From: Ruegeria conchae
Lineage (GTDB): Bacteria; Pseudomonadota; Alphaproteobacteria; Rhodobacterales; Rhodobacteraceae
Assembly (NCBI RefSeq): GCF_000192475.1
Contig: NZ_AEYW01000012.1
Coordinates: forward strand, 186,001-250,000
Reading direction: 5' to 3'
DNA: 64,000 nt
Position numbers and translations under genes: made by a program. Shown here one piece after another: positions 25,802 to 34,679 of this stretch. Position 1 is the first letter of the stretch. Every line of letters begins with the position of its first letter. The notes below the pieces were generated by a model, which saw only the letters and a list, made by a program, of their open reading frames with translations, had not been told where the DNA came from and made no database searches.

Positions 25802-26360
25802 GCGCATCTCGAAAGCTTTGTCGCGCCTTTGCACTGTGAATATAGTCATAGTCGCGTGGGTAGGATTTGCCCGGCTGAATCTCCATCGAAACAAACTGAG
25901 GGCCCGGCGTATTCAGAATATATGGTAACGCGTCTGCAAACAGTTTCAGCTCGCGAAAACCCTGCGACCCGGCATATCCGGCTGAACGCGCAAACCCAAC
26001 GAAATCTACCCGATCAGCGCCGGGCAGCGGATGCGCACCATTCACCTCATACACCCGGTTGGCCGCCACGAAGTGATACAAATTGGTTACGCCTGAGTTT
26101 GCTATCGTGACCAGAGAACCCAGATTCATCAACAGGCTGCCATCCCCATCCAAAACAATCACGCGCCTGTCCGGATTTGCCAACGCCAAACCTAAACCGT
26201 GTGAACTGGCCTGACCCATTGCTCCGACCGCTACATAGTTCAGGTCACGAGGATTGAGTTGCAGCCAATCAAAGCAGCTTTGATATACGGCCACAACGAT
26301 ATCCTGTTCATTCACATAGGGTATCAACGCAGCAAGCGCATCATCACGGTCAATGATCAT
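25788..26360 (-). CDS. TPP-dependent decarboxylase, TPP-binding (beta) subunit, ComE-like
   Basis: A 190-residue subunit with the start at 26360, overlapping the alpha-subunit stop (ATGA). The cofactor motif runs from GDG (72-74) in VIVLDGDGSLLMNLGSL to N101 in ANRVYEVNG. That is the signature of the pyrophosphate-binding half of sulfopyruvate or phosphonopyruvate decarboxylases. It pairs with the next gene product to form one active site. The aminotransferase upstream suggests an amino acid is first converted to its 2-oxo acid and then decarboxylated to an aldehyde. Sulfopyruvate as substrate is possible, but no xsc or cysteate genes are nearby. Confidence 0.83.
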   Translation of the reverse strand: MIIDRDDALAALIPYVNEQDIVVAVYQSCFDWLQLNPRDLNYVAVGAMGQASSHGLGLALANPDRRVIVLDGDGSLLMNLGSLVTIANSGVTNLYHFVAANRVYEVNGAHPLPGADRVDFVGFARSAGYAGSQGFRELKLFADALPYILNTPGPQFVSMEIQPGKSYPRDYDYIHSAKARQSFRDALNRC

Positions 26361-26905
26361 GTTGTCTCCGGGCTCCGTCCAATCAGGAATACATGAGGGC
26401 ACGACGCGTTGTACGCCGCATCGACGGCTTGCGGAATATGATCAATATCTTCAGGCTCTTCGATCAGCGAGTGAGAAATTTCCATCGCATCCAGCACCGG
26501 TTGGATAATCCGCACCCCGTATGAAGCTGATTGGTCGGGTTGCACATCGGGCTCTTTTCCCTGCAAGCCGACCATCATCACGATAGGCAACTCATAGTCC
26601 ATGCCAATTGCCCGAATGGCGTTCAGAGAATCCATCAAACCGGTTTGCTGCATCATCAATAACGCCCGAGTGCCATTGTAGGACATCGCCCCACAGATGC
26701 TAACTCCCTCATCTTCTTTACAGATGCGGGTCAGGCGAAAATCGGGATCTTTCGAAATCGGCCAAAGTAAACCGTCACTTGTGACGATATCCGGCAGGGC
26801 AACAATTTCCCGAATATGCGATTGCTTTATGCAGGCGATGATGCCAGCGCCCGACGGAAAGGCAATATCCCGAGCACTTGCGGCAGATTGAAGTGATCCG
26901 CCCAT
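26357..26905 (-). CDS. TPP-dependent decarboxylase, pyrimidine-binding (alpha) subunit, ComD-like
   Basis: A 182-residue subunit of the split decarboxylase. The cofactor-activating glutamate is most likely E66 in ICKEDEGVSICGAM, and the segment QQTGLMDSLNAI...PIVMMVGLQGKEPD is typical of ComD-like proteins. Its ATG overlaps the aminotransferase stop (TAATG), and its own stop overlaps the beta-subunit start. The three genes are therefore translationally coupled and the products probably act in sequence. Together alpha and beta equal one phosphonopyruvate-decarboxylase-like enzyme split into two chains. Confidence 0.82.
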   Translation of the reverse strand: MGGSLQSAASARDIAFPSGAGIIACIKQSHIREIVALPDIVTSDGLLWPISKDPDFRLTRICKEDEGVSICGAMSYNGTRALLMMQQTGLMDSLNAIRAIGMDYELPIVMMVGLQGKEPDVQPDQSASYGVRIIQPVLDAMEISHSLIEEPEDIDHIPQAVDAAYNASCPHVFLIGRSPETT

Positions 26906-27999
26906 TAGCCCGCCCCATTCAAAAATTCAGCAATACCATCTCGCACAGCTTGCAGTTCATGGGGCCGCCCAATGGTTATGCGAATATAATCCTTGTAGGC
27001 AGCCGATGCCAAACGCCGTACTGCGATACCATTCCGGCGCAAGAAGAGGTCGGCCCCTTCGGCAGATTTCACCGGATCTGGAAAATGGACCAAAAGAAAA
27101 TTGGTCTGACTTGGCACTATCGTCAAACCCAGCGATTGCATTTCCGACGAAAGCCACCGGCGCCCACGCTGATTGGCATCAAACACGAAGCGTGTGTGCG
27201 CCCGATCTTCAAGCGCTGCAATCGCAGCAACCGCCGAAGGTGAAGCAACGGGAAAGGTCAAGGCGATACGACGAATACTATCCAGGATATCCGGAGGGCC
27301 AAACACCCATCCTACCCGCGCTCCGGCCAAGCCGTAGATCTTAGAAAATGTTCGGCACATAACGACGTTGCTGGCCTCTTCCACCAGCTTGTGCGCTGGT
27401 TCATAGTCTTCGGCGTCGACATATTCTTCGTATGCCGCATCAATTACCAGCAACACGTCCTTGGGCAACGCAGCGTGTAGCCGCCTCACTTCAGATCCAT
27501 TCAAGTAGGTTCCAGCGGGGTTTTCCGGGTTCGCAAGATATACAATTCGCGTTCGATTTGTCAGGGCATCAATCATTCGATCAACCGAGGGCTTGAGGCC
27601 GTCATCAGCGACTGAAATTACATCGGCATCATTTGCATAAACGTAGTTTGGAACTTTTAGATATCCGTTTGCGCTTCGGATCAGCTCGGTGCCCGGCCCC
27701 AAATAGGCTCTGGCCAATCGGGCCAGCAAATCATCCGAACCTTGTCCCGTTGTTATCCATGTTTTGTCCAGATCGAAATGCCGCGCGATAGCAGGCGCAA
27801 GAACACGGTCAGGGTTCTCTAGGTAGCGCTCAATATCGCTCATGGCGGCGCGCGCCGCCGCACGCGCATTGGGACTGGGTCCAAAAACACTTTCGTTAGA
27901 ATTCAACAGCACGGTCGCAGGTTGCCCGGCTTCTATCGGCGCACCCACCATATGTGGCTTGATGTTTTCGATTCCAGATTTTGCCAGAACTATGGTCAT
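26905..27999 (-). CDS. HisC-like class I/II aminotransferase
   Basis: A 364-residue PLP enzyme starting at the ATG at 27999, which has GAGGAAGC just upstream. The fold is that of histidinol-phosphate aminotransferases, with the PLP lysine in RTFSKIYGLAGARVGW and NPENPAGT in the cofactor site. The operon partners are two decarboxylase subunits rather than histidine biosynthesis genes, so a catabolic transamination is more likely. The amino donor substrate is unknown. It is divergent from the M14 deacylase gene with 125 bases between the starts. Confidence 0.85.
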   Translation of the reverse strand: MTIVLAKSGIENIKPHMVGAPIEAGQPATVLLNSNESVFGPSPNARAAARAAMSDIERYLENPDRVLAPAIARHFDLDKTWITTGQGSDDLLARLARAYLGPGTELIRSANGYLKVPNYVYANDADVISVADDGLKPSVDRMIDALTNRTRIVYLANPENPAGTYLNGSEVRRLHAALPKDVLLVIDAAYEEYVDAEDYEPAHKLVEEASNVVMCRTFSKIYGLAGARVGWVFGPPDILDSIRRIALTFPVASPSAVAAIAALEDRAHTRFVFDANQRGRRWLSSEMQSLGLTIVPSQTNFLLVHFPDPVKSAEGADLFLRRNGIAVRRLASAAYKDYIRITIGRPHELQAVRDGIAEFLNGAG

Positions 28000-28124
28000 A
28001 TTGCTTCCTCGAAACGGATCAATCACGCTGCTCAACTCAATATATCACACATTTTTATTTGTATGCCAATTCACTTGCAAAAATATTATGGTATATGGGG
28101 AGCATATTGAACAAAGGACCTGCC
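28000..28124. promoter_or_regulatory. Divergent promoter region of the aminotransferase and deacylase operons
   Basis: This AT-rich 125-base region separates two divergent starts and must hold both promoters. An imperfect inverted repeat GTATGCCA ... TGGTATAT lies in its right half. That pattern recalls GntR-type operators, although no GntR gene is in the window. Confidence 0.4.
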
Positions 28125-29147
28125 ATGGCAGAGGCGAAACAAACGCAACCCAGCAGAGTGCATGCAACCATCAATCTGGATTCTCCGGGCAAACAGACCG
28201 GGGATTTAATGCTGAAGTGGTCAGACAACACCGTGCCACTGGGATATCACCCCATTGCGATCGTCAGTCTTCGCGGATCTGACGGCCCGACGGTTCTGCT
28301 GCTAGGTGGAACTCATGGTGATGAATTCGAAGGCCCCGCTGCAATATTGCGGCTAGCCGAGCGTTTAGACCCCTCACAGATTGCCGGGCAGATCATCATG
28401 ATACCAGCCCTGAACGCTCCGGCAGTCGCCAGCTCCTCTCGCGTATCTCCGCTGGACGGGCAGAATCTTAACCGCGCCTTTCCCGGTGACCCCGACGGCG
28501 GGCCGACGGCGATGTTGGCGCACTATGTGGAAACAGTATTAATGCCACGTGTTGATGCAGTGATTGATCTGCATTCCGGCGGCAAGGCATCGGTCTTTGC
28601 ACCTTGCGCACTGGCGTCGCGCTGTGCTGACCCCAAGCTGACCAAAGCGAACCTTGATCTGGCCAACGCATTCGGATTGCCGCAGATCTGGGTATTGGGC
28701 GCACATAATGACAATCGTTCAGTCAACGCAGCAGCCGAGCGCGCAGGTGTTCCTATGATCGCAACCGAGCTAGGCGGTGGCGGCAATATCACACCCGAAA
28801 TTGTAGATGCCGCAGAAACAGGTTTGATGCGCTGCCTAACCGAACTCGGGCTTCTAGAAGGCAGCTCTGGTATTGGAACACCCCCGCGGCAGGTTGAGAT
28901 CGCATCCCCGCATGACTCACTCTATGCCCCCGAAAATGGCTTATTCGACCGATATGTCTGTGCTGGGCAAGAGGTTCAGGCGGGTGATTTGGCGGGGCAT
29001 CTGCGTTTTCCCGATAATCCTGGCCGACCCGCTCTGAAACTAAATTTTCCCAACAGCGGATTTGTGCTCGCGCATGGCAATCGCGGGATGGTGTGTCGGG
29101 GCGACCTGCTGGCGCTGGTAGCTCAGAACGCATCGAAAGGAGACTGA
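28125..29147 (+). CDS. M14-family deacylase, succinylglutamate desuccinylase/DoeB-like
   Basis: A 340-residue zinc hydrolase from the ATG at 28125 (AAAGGAC upstream). The zinc ligands are H64 and E67 in GGTHGDEFEG and H150 in DLHSGGKAS; the likely catalytic glutamate is E215 in IATELGGGG. The family removes acyl groups from amino acids. The closest patterned relatives are DoeB-type N-acetyl-diaminobutyrate deacetylases of ectoine degradation. No other ectoine gene (doeA, doeC, doeD) is next to it, so another N-acylated compound is likely. It is followed directly by an aldehyde dehydrogenase gene. Confidence 0.82.
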   Translation: MAEAKQTQPSRVHATINLDSPGKQTGDLMLKWSDNTVPLGYHPIAIVSLRGSDGPTVLLLGGTHGDEFEGPAAILRLAERLDPSQIAGQIIMIPALNAPAVASSSRVSPLDGQNLNRAFPGDPDGGPTAMLAHYVETVLMPRVDAVIDLHSGGKASVFAPCALASRCADPKLTKANLDLANAFGLPQIWVLGAHNDNRSVNAAAERAGVPMIATELGGGGNITPEIVDAAETGLMRCLTELGLLEGSSGIGTPPRQVEIASPHDSLYAPENGLFDRYVCAGQEVQAGDLAGHLRFPDNPGRPALKLNFPNSGFVLAHGNRGMVCRGDLLALVAQNASKGD

Positions 29148-30608
29148 ATGCGATCCTACACTCCATTCATTTCAGGCAAGTTCATAGATTGGCAAGGGGA
29201 CACCATACCCAGTATCAACCCTGCGACCGGACTGGTCTGGAGCCATATCGCCAAGTGCGACACATCCGAGGCAGATGTAGCGATACGAGATGCGGACCTC
29301 GCCTTTCGCGCAGGGCCGTGGGCCCAGCTTGATCCTCCAGGGCGCGCCGACATGCTTGAGGCTATGGCTGATATGCTTGAGGAGCGTTGGGAAGAACTTG
29401 TTGAACCGGAGATTCTGGATAATGGCAAGCGAATTGCCGAGGTACGTGGTCAGCTTTCTGGATTGCATTGCTGGTATCGCCATTTTGCTGCCGAAGCGCG
29501 CAAACTAGCCCCTGTTCCACAGAGCAATTCCACGCCTGGGGTCACAAGCGAAGGACACTGGTCGCCCTACGGTGTGGTGGTCGCAATTACACCATGGAAC
29601 TCACCCCTGATGATCCTGGCATGGAAGCTGGCTCCGGCTCTGGCCGCAGGAAACACGGTTGTGGTTAAACCGTCGGAAATGGCGTCAGCCTCAACCCTGG
29701 AATTCACTCGACTTGTTTGCGAGGCGGGTCTTCCACCGGGTGTGTTGAACGTGGTGACGGGATGGGGCCACGAAGTTGGCGAGGCACTTGTTCGGCATCC
29801 GTTGACACGCAAAGTAAGTTTCACCGGCTCAGATATCGGTGGCCGCAAGGTCGCTCAGGCTGCCGCGGGTCAAGTCGTGCCCACAACGCTCGAACTGGGC
29901 GGCAAGTCGCCTCAGGTTGTGTTCGCCGATTGTGATCTGGATTCGGCGATCAACGGGGTGATGTCAGGCATTTTCCTGTCAAATGGCCAGACTTGTGTCG
30001 CAGGTTCTAGGCTAATTGTCGAAGCCCGGATCAAAGACGCAATGATCTCGCGACTGCTGGAACGATCCCGTTCACTGAAACCAGGGGACCCATTTGACCC
30101 GAACACTCAGATTGCACCGCTCGCCAATGAGCCGCATCTGAGAAAGGTAACTGCGATGATCGAGCAAGCAAAGGCAGACGGCGCCAATTGCCTGCTGGAT
30201 GGCACCCAAACAGTGAAAGGGATTGGCGGCTACTATGTCGGGCCAACGATCTTTGATCAGGTCTCTCCGGACATGCAGATCTGGCGAGAAGAGGTTTTCG
30301 GCCCTGTACTTTCAATCGCCACCTTTGAATCCGAGGACGAAGCCATCGCACTCGCTAATGACAGCGACTATGGACTGTCCGCCGGGGTTTGGACCACGGA
30401 TGCAGCGAAAGCCGCCCGAGTTGCCGAAGCGATATGTGCGGGCACCGTTTACATCAACCACTACCGCAGCGTGGACCCAGGTAGCCCGATTGGTGGCGTC
30501 AAACTGTCGGGATATGGGCGGGAACTGGGACCGGGCGCAATCACCGATTTCCTGCAGGTCAAGTCAATCTGGACCGGAACCACGCCTGTATCCAACCCGT
30601 TCCTTTAA
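29148..30608 (+). CDS. NAD(P)-dependent aldehyde dehydrogenase
   Basis: A 486-residue aldehyde dehydrogenase with the catalytic E249 in TTLELGGKSP and C283 in SNGQTCVAGSR, and the cofactor motif FTGSDIGG. The ATG follows the deacylase stop without a gap, preceded by AAAGGAG. It resembles the betaine-aldehyde/aminobutyraldehyde branch of the family. A likely job is oxidation of the aldehyde released by the TPP decarboxylase encoded on the opposite strand; this is inferred. A 243-base gap with no recognised gene separates it from the Rieske oxygenase gene. Confidence 0.9.
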   Translation: MRSYTPFISGKFIDWQGDTIPSINPATGLVWSHIAKCDTSEADVAIRDADLAFRAGPWAQLDPPGRADMLEAMADMLEERWEELVEPEILDNGKRIAEVRGQLSGLHCWYRHFAAEARKLAPVPQSNSTPGVTSEGHWSPYGVVVAITPWNSPLMILAWKLAPALAAGNTVVVKPSEMASASTLEFTRLVCEAGLPPGVLNVVTGWGHEVGEALVRHPLTRKVSFTGSDIGGRKVAQAAAGQVVPTTLELGGKSPQVVFADCDLDSAINGVMSGIFLSNGQTCVAGSRLIVEARIKDAMISRLLERSRSLKPGDPFDPNTQIAPLANEPHLRKVTAMIEQAKADGANCLLDGTQTVKGIGGYYVGPTIFDQVSPDMQIWREEVFGPVLSIATFESEDEAIALANDSDYGLSAGVWTTDAAKAARVAEAICAGTVYINHYRSVDPGSPIGGVKLSGYGRELGPGAITDFLQVKSIWTGTTPVSNPFL

Positions 30609-30851
30609 TTGTGTTGGCCGAAAAATTGGCAGGACGCAGAATTGCGAAGAAATAACTAATTGACATATGGATGGCACTATCAATAAAAAAATATAATGTA
30701 TTAGAGAGCGCTAGATTTGCAGAGCATCCGCGCACTGCAGCGTCCAGCCATATCCGGCATGAGACATCGGCAGGTCATTCCCGAGTGGAAGCTCGAGACA
30801 TGCGGAAGCCAATCGCTGAGTGCGTAAGCCACGACGACTGGAAGGCCAAAA

Positions 30852-32234
30852 ATGAACACCCCATCTGACAACAGCCCATTCACGGTTCCAAAAGGGAATT
30901 TTCGCGGTCACGATCAGCAAGGTGTCTGGTCAGAAAACTACGACCCGGAATTGACCGAGGTTGGTCCGGGAACACCCTGCGGCGAGTATCTGCGCCGGTT
31001 TTGGATGCCCGTCGCCATGACTGATCAAATTAGTGATCTTCCTTATCGCCTCCGAATTCTGGGCGAGGATTTGATCCTGTTTCGCGAAAAGAAAAATGGC
31101 AGGCTGGGATGCACCCATCTGCATTGCTGCCACCGAAACATGAGCCTGGAATTCGGCATCGTGGAAGAAGGCGGCATTCGCTGCTCTTACCATGGCTGGA
31201 AGTATGGCTTGGATGGGACAGTTCTGGAAACACCATGCGAACCCCCTGCGTCTCAGGTAAAGAAAAAGGCCTGTCTTGGGGCGTACCCGATCATCGAATA
31301 CAAAGGGTTGGCATTTGCTTATATGGGTCCGGCAGATAAGACCCCGCCTTTCCCGGTTATGGATACCTTCGATGATGAAGGTGATGAACTGGTACCGTAT
31401 CTCATCAAGTCACCCTGCAACTGGCTACAGGTGATGGAGAACGCGTGGGACCCGTTTCATGTGGTCTATCTGCACACCAAGGCTGCGCGGGTGCAGTTCC
31501 ACGAAGCATTCGCGCATATGCCGATGATTGAGTTTCACGATAGTCAGACCGGCGATTTCTATACCAATGTGCGTCGGGATGGTGATTTCATCTGGGTGCG
31601 AGTACATGACCACATGTTGCCATCGTTCACTCAGAATGGCGGGCATTTCCCAATTCCGGATCGATCAAGGTACTTTGGACGCGGTGGGCTGTCACGATGG
31701 ATCACTCCGATTGATGACACCAACACCATGGTCATCGCCTGGCGTCACTTTCGGGAAGAGCGGTTCAACGACGACCCGCGCGGCATGACCAATCGGGACG
31801 AAGTGGGCTTTGGCAAAACCGATTTCTACGGCCAGGGTCCTGATCGCACCTATGAAATGCGGCAACGCGATCCGGGTGATTATGATGCTTGGGTCAGCCA
31901 GGGCCCAATCAACATTCATGCCCGAGAGAACCTGTCATTCACAGATCGTGGTGTGGCCAAGGCGCGCCGGATGTTGCGCAACGCGATCCGGGCCCTGGCA
32001 AATGGAACTCCACCTGCACAGCCAACTGACAATTTCAAGGGTATAATCCCGACTTATGCCGGGGATACCGTGTTGAAAATCCCGTTGCAGGAAGGTCGCG
32101 ATGATGGCGCCCTGCAGAAAGAAGTCTCGTTCAAGGTTGCTGATATTCTGAGGTCCGGCGATCATCTGCAGGGGTTTGAGCGCCGCGTTTTCATCGAAAA
32201 TGCTTTGAAAGAATACGAGGCAAGCTGGTCATGA
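30852..32234 (+). CDS. Rieske non-heme iron oxygenase, alpha subunit
   Basis: A 460-residue oxygenase. The [2Fe-2S] ligands are C92, H94, C111 and H114 (HCCHR ... CSYHGW), and the mononuclear iron ligands H203 and H208 with D200 lie in NAWDPFHVVYLH. It resembles the phthalate-dioxygenase-like branch. These enzymes hydroxylate rings or remove N- or O-methyl groups. It leads a coupled operon whose other members are two unknown paralogues, a DUF1116 protein and an amidase. No reductase gene is adjacent, so a shared reductase must supply electrons. Its stop overlaps the next start (ATGA). Confidence 0.87.
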   Translation: MNTPSDNSPFTVPKGNFRGHDQQGVWSENYDPELTEVGPGTPCGEYLRRFWMPVAMTDQISDLPYRLRILGEDLILFREKKNGRLGCTHLHCCHRNMSLEFGIVEEGGIRCSYHGWKYGLDGTVLETPCEPPASQVKKKACLGAYPIIEYKGLAFAYMGPADKTPPFPVMDTFDDEGDELVPYLIKSPCNWLQVMENAWDPFHVVYLHTKAARVQFHEAFAHMPMIEFHDSQTGDFYTNVRRDGDFIWVRVHDHMLPSFTQNGGHFPIPDRSRYFGRGGLSRWITPIDDTNTMVIAWRHFREERFNDDPRGMTNRDEVGFGKTDFYGQGPDRTYEMRQRDPGDYDAWVSQGPINIHARENLSFTDRGVAKARRMLRNAIRALANGTPPAQPTDNFKGIIPTYAGDTVLKIPLQEGRDDGALQKEVSFKVADILRSGDHLQGFERRVFIENALKEYEASWS

Positions 32235-32863
32235 GCATGCGAATCCCTCACAACCCGGGGCGGGTTGATTGGTCGGGCGAGAACCCGGGCATCTATCTGA
32301 AACAGCAGCCCGATCAGGCCCATTACGATACGCTGGCGTTGTTCTTTCGCGTGGTTCTGTCGCCATATGGGCGTGGTCATGCAGCAATTGTATTGGGCGC
32401 TCCGGACGAGGCCAGCGGCTGGCCGAAAGTCCCAAACCTGATCATGACCGACAACCAGCGTATGATGCGTTGGATCGTTGAAGGCTGGGTATCCAAGATG
32501 CCAACATTTGTTGGCAAACCGGGCTTGCAGGCCATGACCTGGCTGGATTGTGACAGCGTTGAAAAGCGGCCCGGCGACCTCAAGACACGCTATTCCGAGA
32601 CCTTGCGTGGTTCGGGTGTGACATTGGACATGATCTGGCAGGATATGGGGCCACCGCTGCCGGTGGAAGTCACGCGCGAGAACTCGGCGACCAAAGAACA
32701 CGAGATGTATTCCGTATTTCTTGAGGCCAAACAGGCTCTGGTCAGGATCAACGGCACCGCGCTGCGCGGTCAGGTGGCAGATCGCCAATTCTTTGGACGC
32801 ACGATGAGCACGGCCTTTCTGGCCTTCTCGGAAACCTGGGTTACCCCTGCGGAGGACACCTGA
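32231..32863 (+). CDS. Uncharacterised protein, paralogue 1 of a tandem pair
   Basis: A 210-residue cytosolic protein I do not recognise. It is clearly homologous to the next gene product. Shared positions include VDW-GENPGI-LK near residues 12-24, ALFFRV--SP-G-G, a central LG-PD, P-N-I--DN, Y-ET--G, and the end FL-FSETW--P. There is no signal peptide, membrane segment or metal motif. Its start overlaps the Rieske stop (ATGA) and its stop overlaps the following start (TGATG), so it is tied to the oxygenase and amidase. A role as accessory or small catalytic subunit is possible but unsupported. Confidence 0.75.
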   Translation: MSMRIPHNPGRVDWSGENPGIYLKQQPDQAHYDTLALFFRVVLSPYGRGHAAIVLGAPDEASGWPKVPNLIMTDNQRMMRWIVEGWVSKMPTFVGKPGLQAMTWLDCDSVEKRPGDLKTRYSETLRGSGVTLDMIWQDMGPPLPVEVTRENSATKEHEMYSVFLEAKQALVRINGTALRGQVADRQFFGRTMSTAFLAFSETWVTPAEDT

Positions 32864-33489
32864 TGCCCCTGAACGAGCCCATTACCCCCGGCGTTGTTGA
32901 CTGGACAGGCGAAAACCCGGGCATCCTGCTTAAAGACGAGAATGGCAATTTTAGCGCCATGGCGCTATTCTTTCGGGTGGCTTGGTCTCCGGTCGGTCAG
33001 GGGCAGGTGCTGTTGCTTCTGGGATCGCCTGATCAGGTTGAGGGTCCGCCGAATGCCCCAAATGTCATCCTCAGCGACAATCCCGAACTAACCGCGTTCC
33101 TGAAAAAGAACTTTATCAATAAACTGGCTGCCTTTGCCAATGCGCCTTCGTTCGCAACCCTGCCTGAAATTGGGGCACATGCCGTGCGCAGTTCGGGCGA
33201 CCCGATGAGCCATCGGTATACCGAAACAATTGCAGGCGGCCCCTTGACGGTTGAACTGGTTTGGGAAGGCTTCGAAGCACCTCGTGCATTGGAACTGTCC
33301 CCACATGAGGTCGCCTCGGGTGAGCAAAACATGTTCTCGCTACTGGTTCCTGCCCATGCGGCCCAGATCATCGTCAATGGCCACGTGTTGCCGGGCAAGT
33401 TGGGTACGCGCGTGCAGGCAGGGTACGAGACCACAACCGCATTTCTCTATTTCTCGGAAACTTGGATCATTCCTCCGGAGGGATCATGA
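32863..33489 (+). CDS. Uncharacterised protein, paralogue 2 of a tandem pair
   Basis: A 208-residue partner of the preceding protein with the same conserved blocks (VDWTGENPGILLK at the start, ALFFRVAWSP, NVILSDN, FLYFSETWIIPP at the end) but clearly diverged. The equal size, matching conserved blocks and gene order point to an old tandem duplication, perhaps forming a heterodimer. No family name can be given from sequence alone. It overlaps the previous gene by one base and the DUF1116 gene by four (ATGA). Function unknown. Confidence 0.75.
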   Translation: MPLNEPITPGVVDWTGENPGILLKDENGNFSAMALFFRVAWSPVGQGQVLLLLGSPDQVEGPPNAPNVILSDNPELTAFLKKNFINKLAAFANAPSFATLPEIGAHAVRSSGDPMSHRYTETIAGGPLTVELVWEGFEAPRALELSPHEVASGEQNMFSLLVPAHAAQIIVNGHVLPGKLGTRVQAGYETTTAFLYFSETWIIPPEGS

Positions 33490-34679
33490 CCCTGCACCCG
33501 TCAGACCAGTTGGCCTTTGATCGGGCGATGGTCACGCAGCCGGTCTGGAATCGATTAAACACCGCAGCTGACGCGCTTGACCTGCCAGAAAATGTACTGT
33601 TGCACGCAGGTCCAGCCTTTTCGCGCTCTACAGATATCACCGCTCCGATCCTCAATTCAGCTTGTGTTGCTGCAGTTTGGGAAGGTCTGTCCCGCGACTT
33701 TGACCAGGCCGAAGCGATGATCATGGCAGGTGAGATCGCGTTACGACCGGCACAGGATCACGACGTCGTCACACCGCTGGCAGCCGTGGTGTCCGCCTCC
33801 ATGCCGTTGCATTCGGTCTACGACACATGGCGCGGTCAAACGAGGGTTTTTTCACCGATCAATGGTGGTGCACGCCCGTCGCTGCGATTGGGTCTGCGCT
33901 CGGACGCTGTCCTCGAACATATCCGCTGGCTGAACACGCGTTTTCTGGATGTGCTGCAAAACGGTCTGGCCGAAGGGATTGCGCTGGTTCCATTGGCGGT
34001 TACGGGGTTGGTAGGTGGCGATGATTGCCACGGGCGCACACCCGTCGCAACCGAAGCGTTGGTTGATGAACTTAAGGACCGCACACCCGGTGGCATCAAT
34101 GACGAAAATGTTCTGGAGTTCATGGCGAGCTCCCCTTCGCTGTTCCTGAATCTCTGGATGGCGGCGACAAAGCTGATGATGAAGCTTGCCGAAGGTGTCG
34201 AAGGCTCCAGCTTTGTGACGGCAGCAGGTGGAAATGGGCGAAAGGTTGGCATTCAGATCTCGGGCCTGCCGGGACGGTGGTTTACTGTTCCCGCAGCTCC
34301 GCCCAAGGGTCGCTTCGATACCGACTTACCCGAAGATCGCGCCCTTGGCGCCATCGGAGATAGCGCCGTGGTCGAAGCCTTTGGTCTTGGCGCCATGGCC
34401 ATCGAACTTAGCCCCGAGCAGAAAAAGGTTCTCGGCGCTTATCTACCTGACAATTCCAGCGCACGGGTGACAGGTCTGTCAGCAGGTTCTCATCCCTATT
34501 TTCGTTCTCTGGATATTCGGCTTGGCTCAACTGCGCGCGGAGCGGTGGCGCAAGGTTCTGGTCCAGCAGTTGGGCTTGGCATACTTGATAGGTTGGGTCA
34601 GGCTGGTCGGTTGGGTGGTGGCATCTATGACATGCCGGTCGATCCATTTTCAGCTGCTGTGAAAGCACTCAAGGCATGA
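33486..34679 (+). CDS. DUF1116 family protein (YlbE/AllG-like)
   Basis: A 397-residue protein from the ATG at 33486 overlapping the previous stop. It matches the DUF1116 pattern: VLLHAGPAF, VVSASMPLHSVYD, GLVGGDDCHGRTPVATEAL, SSFVTAAGGNGRKVGIQISGLPGRWFT and IGDSAVVEAFGLGAMAIEL. In E. coli the DUF1116 protein YlbE works with FdrA and a DUF2877 protein in oxamate carbamoyl transfer. Neither partner nor a carbamate kinase is near here; instead it sits between two unknown paralogues and an amidase. It may act on a ureido or amide group, but this is inference. Confidence 0.8.
   Translation: MTLHPSDQLAFDRAMVTQPVWNRLNTAADALDLPENVLLHAGPAFSRSTDITAPILNSACVAAVWEGLSRDFDQAEAMIMAGEIALRPAQDHDVVTPLAAVVSASMPLHSVYDTWRGQTRVFSPINGGARPSLRLGLRSDAVLEHIRWLNTRFLDVLQNGLAEGIALVPLAVTGLVGGDDCHGRTPVATEALVDELKDRTPGGINDENVLEFMASSPSLFLNLWMAATKLMMKLAEGVEGSSFVTAAGGNGRKVGIQISGLPGRWFTVPAAPPKGRFDTDLPEDRALGAIGDSAVVEAFGLGAMAIELSPEQKKVLGAYLPDNSSARVTGLSAGSHPYFRSLDIRLGSTARGAVAQGSGPAVGLGILDRLGQAGRLGGGIYDMPVDPFSAAVKALKA

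Noticed and set aside
26905-27999. Histidine biosynthesis hisC
   Set aside because: The gene overlaps a decarboxylase operon and no other his gene is near, so a catabolic aminotransferase is more likely.
28125-29147. Ectoine degradation gene doeB
   Set aside because: The family fits, but doeA, doeC, doeD and the usual regulator are not adjacent. Only the M14 deacylase family is supported.
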